Below, in pieces: positions 37,932-45,446 of a DNA stretch of 64,000 nt. The translations under genes and the position numbers were made by a program. The notes below the pieces were generated by a model. It did no database searches and was not told the DNA's origin. It worked only from the letters and a program-made list of their open reading frames with translations. How positions within the stretch are numbered: position 1 is the first letter of the stretch; each line of letters starts with the position of its first letter. Source of the stretch: Bacteroidia bacterium (GTDB taxonomy: Bacteria; Bacteroidota; Bacteroidia; UKL13-3); NCBI GenBank assembly GCA_021740845.1, contig JAIOYZ010000006.1, positions 1 to 64,000 on the forward strand. Reading direction: 5' to 3'.

Positions 37932-38924
37932 AACAGGAGCATTTAACATGTTCCAAATTTTGTCTTTCAAATCTTCAATTCCATCTTGAGTGGCCGAACT
38001 TATAAAAACATAAGGAATTCTAGGTAGCTTTTTCTTTAACTCTTTAATTGTTTCCTTATCTATCAAATCACATTTGGTAATTACCAATAATCTAGATTTA
38101 TTGGTTAGCTGCTTGTTGTATAATTTCAATTCACGCAACAAAACATTGTATTCGTCTTTAATATTTTCGCTGGTTGCAGGAACCATAAACAACAAAGTTG
38201 CATTGCGTTCAATATGGCGTAAAAAACGAGTTCCTAAACCTTTTCCTTCGTGGGCACCTTCAATAATTCCAGGGATATCTGCCATTACAAAACTCTGGTA
38301 ATCTCTGTAATTTACAATTCCTAAATTGGGCACCAAAGTTGTAAAAGGATAAGCTGCAATTTCTGGTTTGGCGGCAGTTACCACAGATAGTAAAGTAGAT
38401 TTTCCAGCATTTGGAAAACCAACCAAACCCACATCAGCAAGAATTTTCAATTCAAGGATTTTCCATTCTTCTTTACCAGGGTCGCCACCTTGGGCATGAG
38501 TTGGAGCTTGATTAATAGAGGTTTTAAAATGGTGATTTCCTAAACCACCTCTTCCACCTCCAAGTAAAACATGCTCTTCACCATGTTCGGTAACTTCAAA
38601 AAGAAACTCACCTGTTTCGCCATCACGAGCAACAGTACCCAATGGCACTTCTAAGATTTCGTTTTTACCATCTTTACCTTTACGCAAGGTACTATTTCCA
38701 TTATCGCCCGGTTGAGCAATAACGTGTTTGCGATATTTTAAATGTAATAAAGTCCAAATATGTGAGCTTCCTCTAAGGATAATACTCCCCCCTTTTCCAC
38801 CATCACCACCATCTGGTCCGCCCTTAGCAGTATGTTTATCTCTAAGAAAATGCATTGCACCTGCGCCACCTTTACCACTGCGGCAACATATTTTCACATA
38901 GTCAACAAAATTCGATTCAGCCAT
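37926..38924 (-). CDS. obgE: GTPase Obg/CgtA
   Basis: An essential ribosome-assembly GTPase. The glycine-rich Obg domain fills about residues 1-158 ([42 protein letters not shown]). The G domain follows: G1 [11 protein letters not shown] near 167, switch [10 protein letters not shown]3 [17 protein letters not shown]4 TKCD, and G5-like SSATQDG. The TGS-like C-terminal extension of some Obg proteins is missing, as is usual for 332-residue members. It follows adk on the same strand but is separated by a strong hairpin terminator, so it is probably expressed from its own promoter. It overlaps the convergent asparaginase-domain gene by six bases. Confidence 0.95.
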   Translation of the reverse strand: MAESNFVDYVKICCRSGKGGAGAMHFLRDKHTAKGGPDGGDGGKGGSIILRGSSHIWTLLHLKYRKHVIAQPGDNGNSTLRKGKDGKNEILEVPLGTVARDGETGEFLFEVTEHGEEHVLLGGGRGGLGNHHFKTSINQAPTHAQGGDPGKEEWKILELKILADVGLVGFPNAGKSTLLSVVTAAKPEIAAYPFTTLVPNLGIVNYRDYQSFVMADIPGIIEGAHEGKGLGTRFLRHIERNATLLFMVPATSENIKDEYNVLLRELKLYNKQLTNKSRLLVITKCDLIDKETIKELKKKLPRIPYVFISSATQDGIEDLKDKIWNMLNAPVL

Positions 38925-38958
38925 AATTCCTTATTTTCTTTTTTGGAGTTAGGTCCAC

Positions 38959-38991
38959 AAAAAAGCCCACAAAGATAATCTTTATGGGCTT
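38959..38991 (-). terminator. Terminator of adk
   Basis: AAGCCCA (38963-38969) pairs with TGGGCTT (38985-38991), extended inward by AAAGAT/ATCTTT with one mismatch between the stems. On the minus strand it is followed by TTTTTTG. The same bases contain CAAAGATA, a minus-strand TATCTTTG that could also act as an obg -7 box. Both uses are possible. Confidence 0.82.
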
Positions 38992-39010
38992 GTAAAAAAT
39001 AATGATTTAG

Positions 39011-39583
39011 TTAAGCTCTATCTATTTCCACACAAAGGGCGTCAAAAATAGTGTCTATTTCGCCAACACCCGGTATCCCTTTGTATTTGTTTTGACCCGA
39101 ATAATAGCCTTTAACAGGCATGGTTTCGGCATTGTATACGTCTATTCTTTTTTGAATAACAGCAGGATCTTGATCGTCGGCTCTGCCACTATCTTTTCCG
39201 CGAATCAACAAACGTTTTCTTAATTCTTCTTCTTCCACTTCCAAAGCCAACATCATTGAAATGCCAGTATTCTTTGATTCTAATAATTTATCTAAAGCCT
39301 CGGCCTGCGCTGAAGTTCTTGGAAAACCATCAAAAATAAATCCTTTGGGATCGCTTTGTTTGTTAACCTCCGAAGCCAACATACCAATTGTAACTTCATC
39401 TGGAACCAATTTCCCTTGGTCGATAAAACTTTTGGCTAAAACCCCTAATTCGGTTCCACCTTTAATATTTGCTCTAAAAATATCACCAGTTGAAAGATGA
39501 ACCAATTGGTATTTTTCAATCAACTTGGCAGATTGAGTTCCTTTACCTGCGCCTGGAGGTCCGAATAGTACAATATTTAACAT
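39011..39583 (-). CDS. adk: Adenylate kinase
   Basis: This enzyme interconverts AMP + ATP and 2 ADP. The P-loop GPPGAGKGTQ is near residue 8. AMP contacts lie in HLSTGDIFRANI and FIFDGFPRT. The LID is the short type (RGKDSGRADDQDPAV) without the four zinc-binding cysteines of some bacterial forms. Length is 190 residues from the ATG at 39583; an upstream GTG extends the frame to 39634 but adds a poorly conserved segment. It lies before obg on the same strand, the common adk-obg order in Bacteroidota, with a terminator between them. Confidence 0.95.
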   Translation of the reverse strand: MLNIVLFGPPGAGKGTQSAKLIEKYQLVHLSTGDIFRANIKGGTELGVLAKSFIDQGKLVPDEVTIGMLASEVNKQSDPKGFIFDGFPRTSAQAEALDKLLESKNTGISMMLALEVEEEELRKRLLIRGKDSGRADDQDPAVIQKRIDVYNAETMPVKGYYSGQNKYKGIPGVGEIDTIFDALCVEIDRA

Positions 39584-39720
39584 AGTCTTAAGTTTTGAAG
39601 CCGCGAATAAAATGCAATATTTTATTTCCACCAATGACTTTTCTTATATGTTTCATCAAAATCTTGAAAAGGCTTGTAAATACTACTATCAATAATTAAA
39701 TTTTTCTTAAATCAACGCTT

Positions 39721-39774
39721 CTTTTGGTTCAAACCGAAACTTATTAAAATAAAAATATTGGTTTGAACCAAAAG
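39721..39774. repeat. 15-bp perfect inverted repeat made of two facing motif copies
   Basis: CTTTTGGTTCAAACC (39721-39735) is the exact reverse complement of GGTTTGAACCAAAAG (39760-39774), separated by 24 A+T-rich bases. As RNA this is a 15-bp hairpin. As DNA it offers two binding sites about three and a half helical turns apart. Confidence 0.93.
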
Positions 39775-39836
39775 AAATGAGGAGTAAAATATTTCATGTC
39801 TTTCCTTCAAAATCAAGAATATCCGAAAAAATAGTT

Positions 39837-39844
39837 TACATTTG
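39837..39844 (+). promoter_or_regulatory. -7 box of the cold-shock-domain gene
   Basis: TACATTTG matches TAnnTTTG exactly, 84 bases before the ATG at 39929. The implied long leader resembles those of cold-shock genes, where leader folding controls translation. The comparison is inferred. Confidence 0.5.
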
Positions 39845-39928
39845 CACGGCTAATTTCTTTCACCTGCTTTATCTTCACCCAAAGCCAGAGCTCTGAAATT
39901 AAAGAGCATTTACAATTAAACCCAAAAA

Positions 39929-40486
39929 ATGGCTAAATCACAGGAAACATTCAGTAAGAAAGAAAAAGAAAAATTAAAGATTAAGAAGAGAAAAGAGAAA
40001 GAGGAAAAGAAAGCCGAACGCAAAGCAAACTCTCAAAAAGGTTTAGACCTTGAAGACATGATGGCTTATGTAGATGAAAACGGTAACTTATCTACTACAC
40101 CTCCAGATCCAAAAAAACGTAAAGTAATTAACTTAGAAGATATTTCTATTGGGGTTGGCAAACAAGCGCCAGCAGAGCCAGAAGAAGTATTACGCAAAGG
40201 TATTGTTACCTTCTTCAATGAATCTAAAGGGTACGGATTTATTAAAGATTCTAAAAACCAAGCGGGTGTGTTTGTTCACATCAATGGTTTATTGGATCAA
40301 GTAAAAGAAGGAAACAAAGTAACTTTTGAAATTGAGATGAACCACAAAGGAGCCAATGCTGTAAAAGTAAGATTGGATGTTCCTGAAAAAGCAAAACCTG
40401 TTGAAGTTAGATTGGCAGAATTGAAAGCAGTAGAAATTGCGCCAGCAGAATCTATTGAATCAACTGAGCCACCTGCAGGAGAATAA
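39929..40486 (+). CDS. Cold-shock-domain protein with charged N-terminal extension
   Basis: This 185-residue protein. Residues 1-40 are almost all Lys, Glu and Arg (KKEKEKLKIKKRKEKEEKK) and probably form a charged helix or disordered RNA-binding tail. DLEDMMAYVDENGNLS follows. The cold-shock domain spans about 87-155, with RNP1 KGYGFIKD and RNP2 VFVHI intact, so it should bind single-stranded RNA or DNA. The last 30 residues are Glu/Ala/Pro-rich. The architecture matches the larger cold-shock proteins common in Bacteroidota rather than the 70-residue CspA type. It is transcribed alone, divergent from adk. Confidence 0.9.
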   Translation: MAKSQETFSKKEKEKLKIKKRKEKEEKKAERKANSQKGLDLEDMMAYVDENGNLSTTPPDPKKRKVINLEDISIGVGKQAPAEPEEVLRKGIVTFFNESKGYGFIKDSKNQAGVFVHINGLLDQVKEGNKVTFEIEMNHKGANAVKVRLDVPEKAKPVEVRLAELKAVEIAPAESIESTEPPAGE

Positions 40487-40497
40487 TTTTGGCTAAG

Positions 40498-40530
40498 TGG
40501 GGCAAGCGGTTTTTATGAACCCTTGCCGCC
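40498..40530. terminator. Hairpin between convergent cold-shock and hpt genes
   Basis: GGCAAG plus GGTT pairs with AACC plus CTTGCC (40501-40511 with 40518-40527), with one bulged C and a six-base loop. There is no clear T run on either strand, but it fills most of the 52 bases between two convergent stop codons. Confidence 0.5.
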
Positions 40531-40538
40531 CATTTGCT

Positions 40539-41081
40539 TTAATCCTGTTTGTCTACTTGGTATAAATGGCGCAAGTTTCTTCCCAATCCGTCGTAGTCTA
40601 AACCATAGCCCACCAAAAATTCATTTTCCACTTCAAAGCCTTTATAGGCAATATCTAAGGCAACTTTTAAAGCCTTTGGTTTAACCAACAAACTGCAAAT
40701 CGACATGGATTTTGGTTCGGCCAAAGCCAATTGCTTTTGTAAGAAATCTATGGTTAAGCCAGAATCAATAATATCTTCAATAATTACCAATCGCCTTCCC
40801 TTTACTGGTTGCGATAATCCCAAAACCTGTTGAATCTTGCCAGAACTTTGTGTTCCATGGTAGCTGCTTACTTTAACAAATTGAATTTCGCAGGCAAATT
40901 CTAGGTTCTTTAATAAATCGGCAGCAAACATAAACGAGCCATTTAAAACTGCCACAAACAAAGGTTGTTCGCCCTCAAAATCCTTATTTAGCATGGCAGC
41001 TAGCTCTTTTACTCTTTCATTAATTCTTTGTGCTTCAATATAAATATGAAAGGATTTATCGTGTACTTTAACCGTATTCAT
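40539..41081 (-). CDS. hpt: Hypoxanthine phosphoribosyltransferase
   Basis: A purine-salvage enzyme that joins hypoxanthine (or guanine) to PRPP. The PRPP loop VIIEDIIDSGLTIDF and the early flexible-loop segment FVKVSSYHGTQSSG are typical of Hpt. So are VAVLNGSFMFAADLL near the N-terminus and the ENEFLVGYGLDYDGLGRNL base-binding end. Length (180) is normal. It has its own TACTTTTG promoter 16 bases upstream. It is divergent from the glycosyltransferase gene, whose ATG is only 57 bases away. Confidence 0.95.
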   Translation of the reverse strand: MNTVKVHDKSFHIYIEAQRINERVKELAAMLNKDFEGEQPLFVAVLNGSFMFAADLLKNLEFACEIQFVKVSSYHGTQSSGKIQQVLGLSQPVKGRRLVIIEDIIDSGLTIDFLQKQLALAEPKSMSICSLLVKPKALKVALDIAYKGFEVENEFLVGYGLDYDGLGRNLRHLYQVDKQD

Positions 41082-41097
41082 GAATCAAAAATTTAAT

Positions 41098-41105
41098 CAA
41101 AAGTA
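41098..41105 (-). promoter_or_regulatory. hpt -7 box
   Basis: The minus strand reads TACTTTTG, an exact TAnnTTTG, ending 16 bases before the hpt ATG. The leader is only about 10 bases. Confidence 0.55.
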
Positions 41106-41126
41106 GTTGAATTGATGGCAAACCTG

Positions 41127-41134
41127 CATATTTG
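41127..41134 (+). promoter_or_regulatory. Glycosyltransferase -7 box four bases from the ATG
   Basis: CATATTTG is a 7-of-8 match to TAnnTTTG. Only four bases separate it from the ATG at 41139, so the mRNA would begin at or next to the start codon. Confidence 0.42.
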
Positions 41135-41138
41135 CTAA

Positions 41139-42269
41139 ATGTCTGGGAGAAAAAAAATACTTGCGGTTATTTCCTACCCCTTTTTGCCTGCTACCACGGG
41201 AGGTGAAATATCTACCCTACAAATTCTAAATTTTATGGGAAAGAAAACTCAGCTTCGAGTTTTTACAGTTGACCCATATAAAGAAATTAATACCAAAGAA
41301 TTGGATTTTGAGGTAGACTTTGCCATGCGATTTAAACCCAGCAGGTATCTAAATCCATTTTTACTTTTTACGGTTTGGGGCAGAATAAGAAAGCAAGGTT
41401 CTGATGCTATTTTTTTCGACCAACCATTTATGGGTTGGATGATTCCGTTTCTTAGAATATTAAGCGGCAAACCTATTTTTATTAGAAGCAATAATATTGA
41501 ATACTTACGCTTTAAAAGCATGGGTAAAGCTTGGTGGCCTTTGATGAAAGCCTATGAAAAATGGGTCTATCGTTTTTCAAATCTCGTAATTTTTGTGAGC
41601 GATGTAGACCAAAATAAAGCCATTAAAGAGTTCGGTTTGATCCAAGAAAAAACCTTGTTAACTCCTTATGGTATTCCACAAAATTCATTACCCGCAAAAA
41701 CTGAAAATGCAAAAGCCCTTTTAGCAAAAAGACATGGGTTTGGTTTGAACCAAAAAGTAATATTATTTTTTGCGACGCTTAGCTACCAACCGAACTACGA
41801 AGCTGTTGATTTTATTGCCGACGAAATTTACCCGAGGCTACAACAAACGCGAAATAATGATTTTGTAATTCTTATTTGTGGCAAAAATTTACCTCAGGCT
41901 ATTTTAGATAAACTTAAAGACAAATCAGAAATTCAGTACTTGGGATTTGTAGAAGACATAGAAACTTATATTGATGGCGCAGATATAATGATAAATCCAA
42001 TCTTAAGCGGCGGAGGCGTTAAAACAAAAGCAATCGATACATTGGGAAGAGGACAAGTTGTTCTTTCCACCAAAACAGGTGCAGAAGGCATAGACCCAAA
42101 TGTATGTGGTAAAAACCTTGTGGTTGCTAATGATTTTGATTGGGAAGAATACAATCAATTGCTGAACCAACGCTTGGATCAACCCGAAAACTCTTTACCA
42201 AATACCTTTTTTGAAACCTATAGCTGGAGCGGAATTATTGATAAATTGCTGCAAAAATTGAATGGATAA
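41139..42269 (+). CDS. Glycosyltransferase, GT4-like (GT-B fold)
   Basis: This 376-residue protein has no signal peptide. The N-terminal Rossmann half starts KKILAVISYPFLPATTGGEISTLQIL, with the glycine-rich acceptor loop of GT-B enzymes. The C-terminal half has ILFFATLSYQPNYEAVDFI and the donor-binding segment NPILSGGGVKTKAIDTLGRG followed by VVLSTKTGAEGI. This resembles GT4-type enzymes that use nucleotide sugars for polysaccharide or lipid glycosylation. Donor and acceptor are unknown. No other sugar genes are adjacent, so a pathway cannot be named. One motif copy (41742-41751) lies mid-gene and encodes GLNQ. Confidence 0.85.
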   Translation: MSGRKKILAVISYPFLPATTGGEISTLQILNFMGKKTQLRVFTVDPYKEINTKELDFEVDFAMRFKPSRYLNPFLLFTVWGRIRKQGSDAIFFDQPFMGWMIPFLRILSGKPIFIRSNNIEYLRFKSMGKAWWPLMKAYEKWVYRFSNLVIFVSDVDQNKAIKEFGLIQEKTLLTPYGIPQNSLPAKTENAKALLAKRHGFGLNQKVILFFATLSYQPNYEAVDFIADEIYPRLQQTRNNDFVILICGKNLPQAILDKLKDKSEIQYLGFVEDIETYIDGADIMINPILSGGGVKTKAIDTLGRGQVVLSTKTGAEGIDPNVCGKNLVVANDFDWEEYNQLLNQRLDQPENSLPNTFFETYSWSGIIDKLLQKLNG

Positions 42270-42303
42270 ATTTACACGTATATTTAATTTGTTTACGTAA
42301 ATT
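42269..42303. promoter_or_regulatory. Putative operator/promoter of the PIN toxin-antitoxin pair
   Basis: AATTTAC-AC-GTA (42269-42280) mirrors TAC-GTAAATT (42294-42303), with two extra bases in one arm. A TTAATTTG (42284-42291), a 7-of-8 -7 box, lies between the arms. An operator overlapping the promoter fits the autorepression usual for such pairs. Confidence 0.42.
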
Positions 42304-42309
42304 CGCAAT

Positions 42310-42552
42310 ATGAATACTAAATTAACCTTGAATATTGATAAACAAATTATTGAAAAAGCAAAATTGGTATCTAAGAAAAATGGCCAATCACTTTCCAAAA
42401 TAATTGAGCATTATCTAAAACTTATAATTGCCAAAGAAAACGAAACAAGTAAGTCCTTATCTATTTCTGAGAAGTTAAGTGGAATTTTAGAGGAGCCAAA
42501 AGAATCTTATTCTGTTGGCAAAGCAAAGCATCTTTTAAAAAAACATGCATAA
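42310..42552 (+). CDS. Antitoxin, DUF6364-like ribbon-helix-helix protein
   Basis: This 80-residue protein begins MNTKLTLNIDKQIIEKAKLV, a beta strand followed by a helix, then SKKNGQSLSKIIEHYLK, the second helix of a ribbon-helix-helix (MetJ/Arc) DNA-binding fold. The tail (LSISEKLSGILEEP, SVGKAKHLLKKHA) would wrap the toxin. It matches the DUF6364 type often paired with PIN proteins in Bacteroidota. Its end overlaps the toxin gene by eight bases. An inverted repeat just upstream is a candidate self-operator. The pair sits between chromosomal housekeeping genes without any mobile-element trace. Confidence 0.82.
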   Translation: MNTKLTLNIDKQIIEKAKLVSKKNGQSLSKIIEHYLKLIIAKENETSKSLSISEKLSGILEEPKESYSVGKAKHLLKKHA

Positions 42553-42964
42553 ATTATTTCTAGATACGAATATACTTTTGGATTGGATATTTGACAGACC
42601 AATTCACGGGGAATTTGCAAAAAAAGTAATTGCTTTAGGAGAGGAAAAAAGAGTAAAGCTTTATTGTTCTGCCATTAGTATTTCTGACTTTAATTATATC
42701 GCTTTTCAATCAATTAGGGACAAAAAAAAAGTAAGCTATTATATTGAATTAATGACCGAAATCATTCAAGTTGAACCAAGCTTTCACAAAGATATAGTGC
42801 AAGCTGTTCATTCAGAATTTAATGATTTAGAGGATGCATTTCAATATTTCACTGCAATTCATATTAATGGATTAACAGCCATAATTACTAGAAATAAAAA
42901 AGATTTTAAAAACAGTAAAATCAAAACTCTTACCTCAGAAGAGTACCTTAAAAATTATTGGTAA
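42545..42964 (+). CDS. PIN-domain toxin (VapC-like ribonuclease)
   Basis: This 139-residue PIN nuclease begins HKLFLDTNILLDWIFDRP. The first conserved acidic residue is D7 in DTN, followed by a second aspartate (D13). The central acidic positions are in FNDLEDAFQYFTA (about 93-105), and TRNKKDF supplies the last region. This Mg2+-dependent fold cuts RNA in VapC-type toxins. It overlaps the antitoxin gene by eight bases, so it is translationally coupled and probably neutralised by it. The RNA target cannot be inferred. Confidence 0.85.
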   Translation: MHKLFLDTNILLDWIFDRPIHGEFAKKVIALGEEKRVKLYCSAISISDFNYIAFQSIRDKKKVSYYIELMTEIIQVEPSFHKDIVQAVHSEFNDLEDAFQYFTAIHINGLTAIITRNKKDFKNSKIKTLTSEEYLKNYW

Positions 42965-43051
42965 AAGTATCGATTGAGTTTGTGTTTCTCAAAGAAGAAC
43001 TTTTGAAATAGTCATAAAACATCCATTAAAAACTTAGCAAATAGCTTAGCA

Positions 43052-43771
43052 TCAAACCAAAATCACTTGCTCTTCTGTTAGCAAAGCTTCATTTCTAAAT
43101 TTTAGGAGAAGTTGGGCTACAGTTACTACATCCTTTTGGCAATAATTCTTGATGCGCTCCACATCGTCGTCTTCCCAAAACACACGCCAAACCTGACTTC
43201 CATCAATATCATCTTTGGGAGTTGGGATGCCAAAGGAGGCTGCCAATAATTCTAGAGAGGTATAATTTTTATAGTCGCCAAATTTCCAAAGTTCCATGGT
43301 ATCTAACAGGTTTACTTCCCAAGGTTTCTTGCCAGCTATATCCAAAAGACTTGGAATTTCTAAACCTAATAACAAGCATCTTCTAGCGATATATGGATAA
43401 TCAAATTCTTTACCGTTGTGAGCACAAAGAGAACTGCCTGGTTCGCTAAAATGTCTTTCTAACATGTGGTTAAAATCGCTTAATAATTGGGCTTCATCTT
43501 TTCCATAAAACGATTTAACTCTAAATTGGTAGGTTCTACCAGAACTGCTAAAAAAGCCACATGAAATACAAACGATTTTCCCAAACTCAGCATAAATTCC
43601 TGCTCTTGGGTAAACACTCTCCTCCGACTCCCCTTCTACCTTGCGCAAAGTATTTGATTTTTTGGACCAAAGCTTTTGCCATTGTTCTGGAACATCCATA
43701 AAGCTTGGGTATTGAGGAACGGTTTCTATGTCTAAAACCAAAATTTTAGTGAGGTCGATATGTTGTAGCAT
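43052..43771 (-). CDS. Predicted 3'-5' exonuclease, PolB-like DEDD family
   Basis: This 239-residue protein matches the stand-alone exonuclease family related to the proofreading domain of DNA polymerase B. Exo I is VLDIETVPQYPSF (D and E ligands). Exo II is SLCAHNGKEFDYPYIARR. Exo III is IKNYCQKDVVTVAQLLLKF (final D). The DEDD residues appear intact, so it should degrade DNA or RNA 3' to 5' with two metal ions. It has a perfect TATTTTTG box only four bases before the ATG. It converges on the PIN toxin gene with 87 bases between, which hold nothing recognisable. Confidence 0.87.
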   Translation of the reverse strand: MLQHIDLTKILVLDIETVPQYPSFMDVPEQWQKLWSKKSNTLRKVEGESEESVYPRAGIYAEFGKIVCISCGFFSSSGRTYQFRVKSFYGKDEAQLLSDFNHMLERHFSEPGSSLCAHNGKEFDYPYIARRCLLLGLEIPSLLDIAGKKPWEVNLLDTMELWKFGDYKNYTSLELLAASFGIPTPKDDIDGSQVWRVFWEDDDVERIKNYCQKDVVTVAQLLLKFRNEALLTEEQVILV

Positions 43772-43775
43772 AACT

Positions 43776-43783
43776 CAAAAATA
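43776..43783 (-). promoter_or_regulatory. Exonuclease -7 box four bases from the ATG
   Basis: The minus strand reads TATTTTTG, an exact TAnnTTTG. Four bases separate it from the ATG at 43771, predicting a leaderless mRNA. Confidence 0.52.
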
Positions 43784-43805
43784 GAAAAGAGTTTGGTTTT
43801 TCTTT

Positions 43806-43815
43806 GGTTCAAACC
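43806..43815. repeat. GGTTCAAACC motif copy (intergenic)
   Basis: The copy lies between the exonuclease and the POT transporter, in the fullest form of the extended consensus (TTT before, GAAAC after). It is about 23 bases upstream of the exonuclease -7 box. Confidence 0.83.
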
Positions 43816-43883
43816 GAAACTTAAACCTAGCAACTTGAAAATGCCCAATAGCAAGAGGAAATAATAATTCTTAAAAACAAGAT

Positions 43884-45395
43884 TTACTTTACACCTTGCA
43901 TTAATTTTTTAACTAAAGGAGAAATTGCGATTAAGGCAATACCACAAATTAATGCATACAAAGCAAGCTGTTGGTAGCCATCTGCATAAATAGTTAGCTT
44001 TTCTAGATTGCTAGAATTTTCGGAAGCAGAAGCAATATTGGCGCCTAAAATTCCAGCGAAATATTGTCCGTAAGCACTTGCTAAAAACCACATTCCCATC
44101 ATTACCGCCTGCAATTTTTGTGGTGATAATTTTGTCATGATAGACATTCCAATTGGTGATAAACAAAGCTCACCAAACGTAATGATAAACCAACCAAAGG
44201 TGAATAAATCCAAGGAGGTTACTCCATTTTCATCGGCAAAGAATTTGGTATAATAAAACACATAAAAACCTGCTGCTAAGAATAAAAAGCCCAAACCAAA
44301 TTTCACTACAGTATTTGGTTCAAACCCTTTTTTATTTAACCAAATCCAAACCACACCCACCAAAGCTGCAAATAAAATAACAAAGAAAGAATTAGCAGAA
44401 TTGTTTACTCCATTTGGATCTAATTCAACACCCAATAAAGTATCGTTTAAATTGTTTGCAGCAAACAAACTTAGAGAACCACCACTTTGTTCAAAAAACG
44501 CCCAGAACAAAATAGAAAACAATATGAAAACCATGGCAGCAATCAGTTTTTTATTCTCGGCTAAGGTAAACCCACGCATTTCATACAGTAAATATAAAAT
44601 GGAGAATGGCCCAATAATAAACATGAACAAATCTGTGTATTGCGAATTGGAAACCAATAAAATAATAAATGGAACTATAGCTATTGAACCCAGGAAAGTA
44701 ATTATTTCATAGGTTTTACGCTTTTTAGGCTCCATATCTGCTAAAGGAGAAAGTCCAATTTTGCCTAAACTTTTTTGAGTTTGAACAAAAGTGAGCAAGC
44801 TAATTATCATCACAATGGATGCAAATCCAAAGGCAACATTCCATCTTAATTCAACTGGAATATAACTTGCAAACAAACTGCCTTTTGCCACTGCCACACA
44901 AAGGTAACCGCCAATTAATGCACCTAAATTAACACCCGCATAAAACAATGAAAAACCAGCATCGGTTCTATTGTCTCCTTCTTTGTAGAGTTTGCCAACA
45001 ATGGTTGAAATATTGGGCTTAAAAAAACCTGAACCAACAATGGTAAAACTAATACCTAAAAAGAAAAACTCTTGGGGGTTTATGGCAAGTACAATACTAC
45101 CTACAATCATTAATATTCCGCCCCAAAATAGCGATTTGCGATAACCTAAAATTTTATCGGCAAACATACCACCTACAAAAGTGAAAGCATAAACAAAAGC
45201 TTGTGTAGCGCCATATTGAAGGTTCGCCACTTCATCATTCATCATTAGTTGGCTAGTCATAAAAATAACTAACATACCACGCATGCCGTAGAAGCTAAAA
45301 CGCTCCCACATTTCACTAAAAAACAAGTACCACAATTGCTTGGGGTACTTGCCTTTGAAATTTTGAATTTCTTCTATTTCTAATGTAGAGTTCAT
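43884..45395 (-). CDS. POT/PTR2 family proton-dependent oligopeptide transporter
   Basis: About 503 residues with roughly 12-14 transmembrane segments. The POT signature ExxER is present in FFSEMWERFSFYGMRGML on the first helix. The second signature lies in GGMFADKILGYRKSLFWGGI, and FTIVGSGFFKPNISTIVGKLY is typical. These inner-membrane carriers import di- and tripeptides with protons. It is the downstream member of a tandem pair with the gene ending at 45447, separated by a terminator. An upstream GTG (45410) extends the frame, but the ATG at 45395 is preferred. A motif copy lies inside (44317-44326). Confidence 0.93.
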   Translation of the reverse strand: MNSTLEIEEIQNFKGKYPKQLWYLFFSEMWERFSFYGMRGMLVIFMTSQLMMNDEVANLQYGATQAFVYAFTFVGGMFADKILGYRKSLFWGGILMIVGSIVLAINPQEFFFLGISFTIVGSGFFKPNISTIVGKLYKEGDNRTDAGFSLFYAGVNLGALIGGYLCVAVAKGSLFASYIPVELRWNVAFGFASIVMIISLLTFVQTQKSLGKIGLSPLADMEPKKRKTYEIITFLGSIAIVPFIILLVSNSQYTDLFMFIIGPFSILYLLYEMRGFTLAENKKLIAAMVFILFSILFWAFFEQSGGSLSLFAANNLNDTLLGVELDPNGVNNSANSFFVILFAALVGVVWIWLNKKGFEPNTVVKFGLGFLFLAAGFYVFYYTKFFADENGVTSLDLFTFGWFIITFGELCLSPIGMSIMTKLSPQKLQAVMMGMWFLASAYGQYFAGILGANIASASENSSNLEKLTIYADGYQQLALYALICGIALIAISPLVKKLMQGVK

Positions 45396-45399
45396 AGTA

Positions 45400-45435
45400 A
45401 AAAAAATCACCCCATTCGGTTAAGAATGGAGTGAT
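45400..45435 (-). terminator. Terminator between the two POT genes
   Basis: ATCAC plus CCATTC pairs with GAATGG plus GTGAT (45406-45417 with 45424-45435), with one mismatch and a six-base loop. On the minus strand a T8 run follows. It ends the upstream transporter transcript, 11 bases past its stop. Confidence 0.87.
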
Positions 45436-45446
45436 GTAAAATCTAA

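Larger units (their letters stand above)
39584..39928. other. 345-bp intergenic region with paired motif and cold-shock gene leader
   Basis: This lies between divergent adk and the cold-shock gene. It contains two facing copies of the dispersed 10-mer (inverted repeat 39721-39774), a TACATTTG box at 39837 and a leader of about 75-80 bases before the cold-shock ATG. The leader has a short AGAGCTCT palindrome (39887-39894). No further gene is supported. Confidence 0.7.

Noticed and set aside
42310-42964. Mobile-element origin of the toxin-antitoxin pair
   Set aside because: No transposase, integrase, direct repeats or tRNA site were found on either side, and base composition matches the neighbours.
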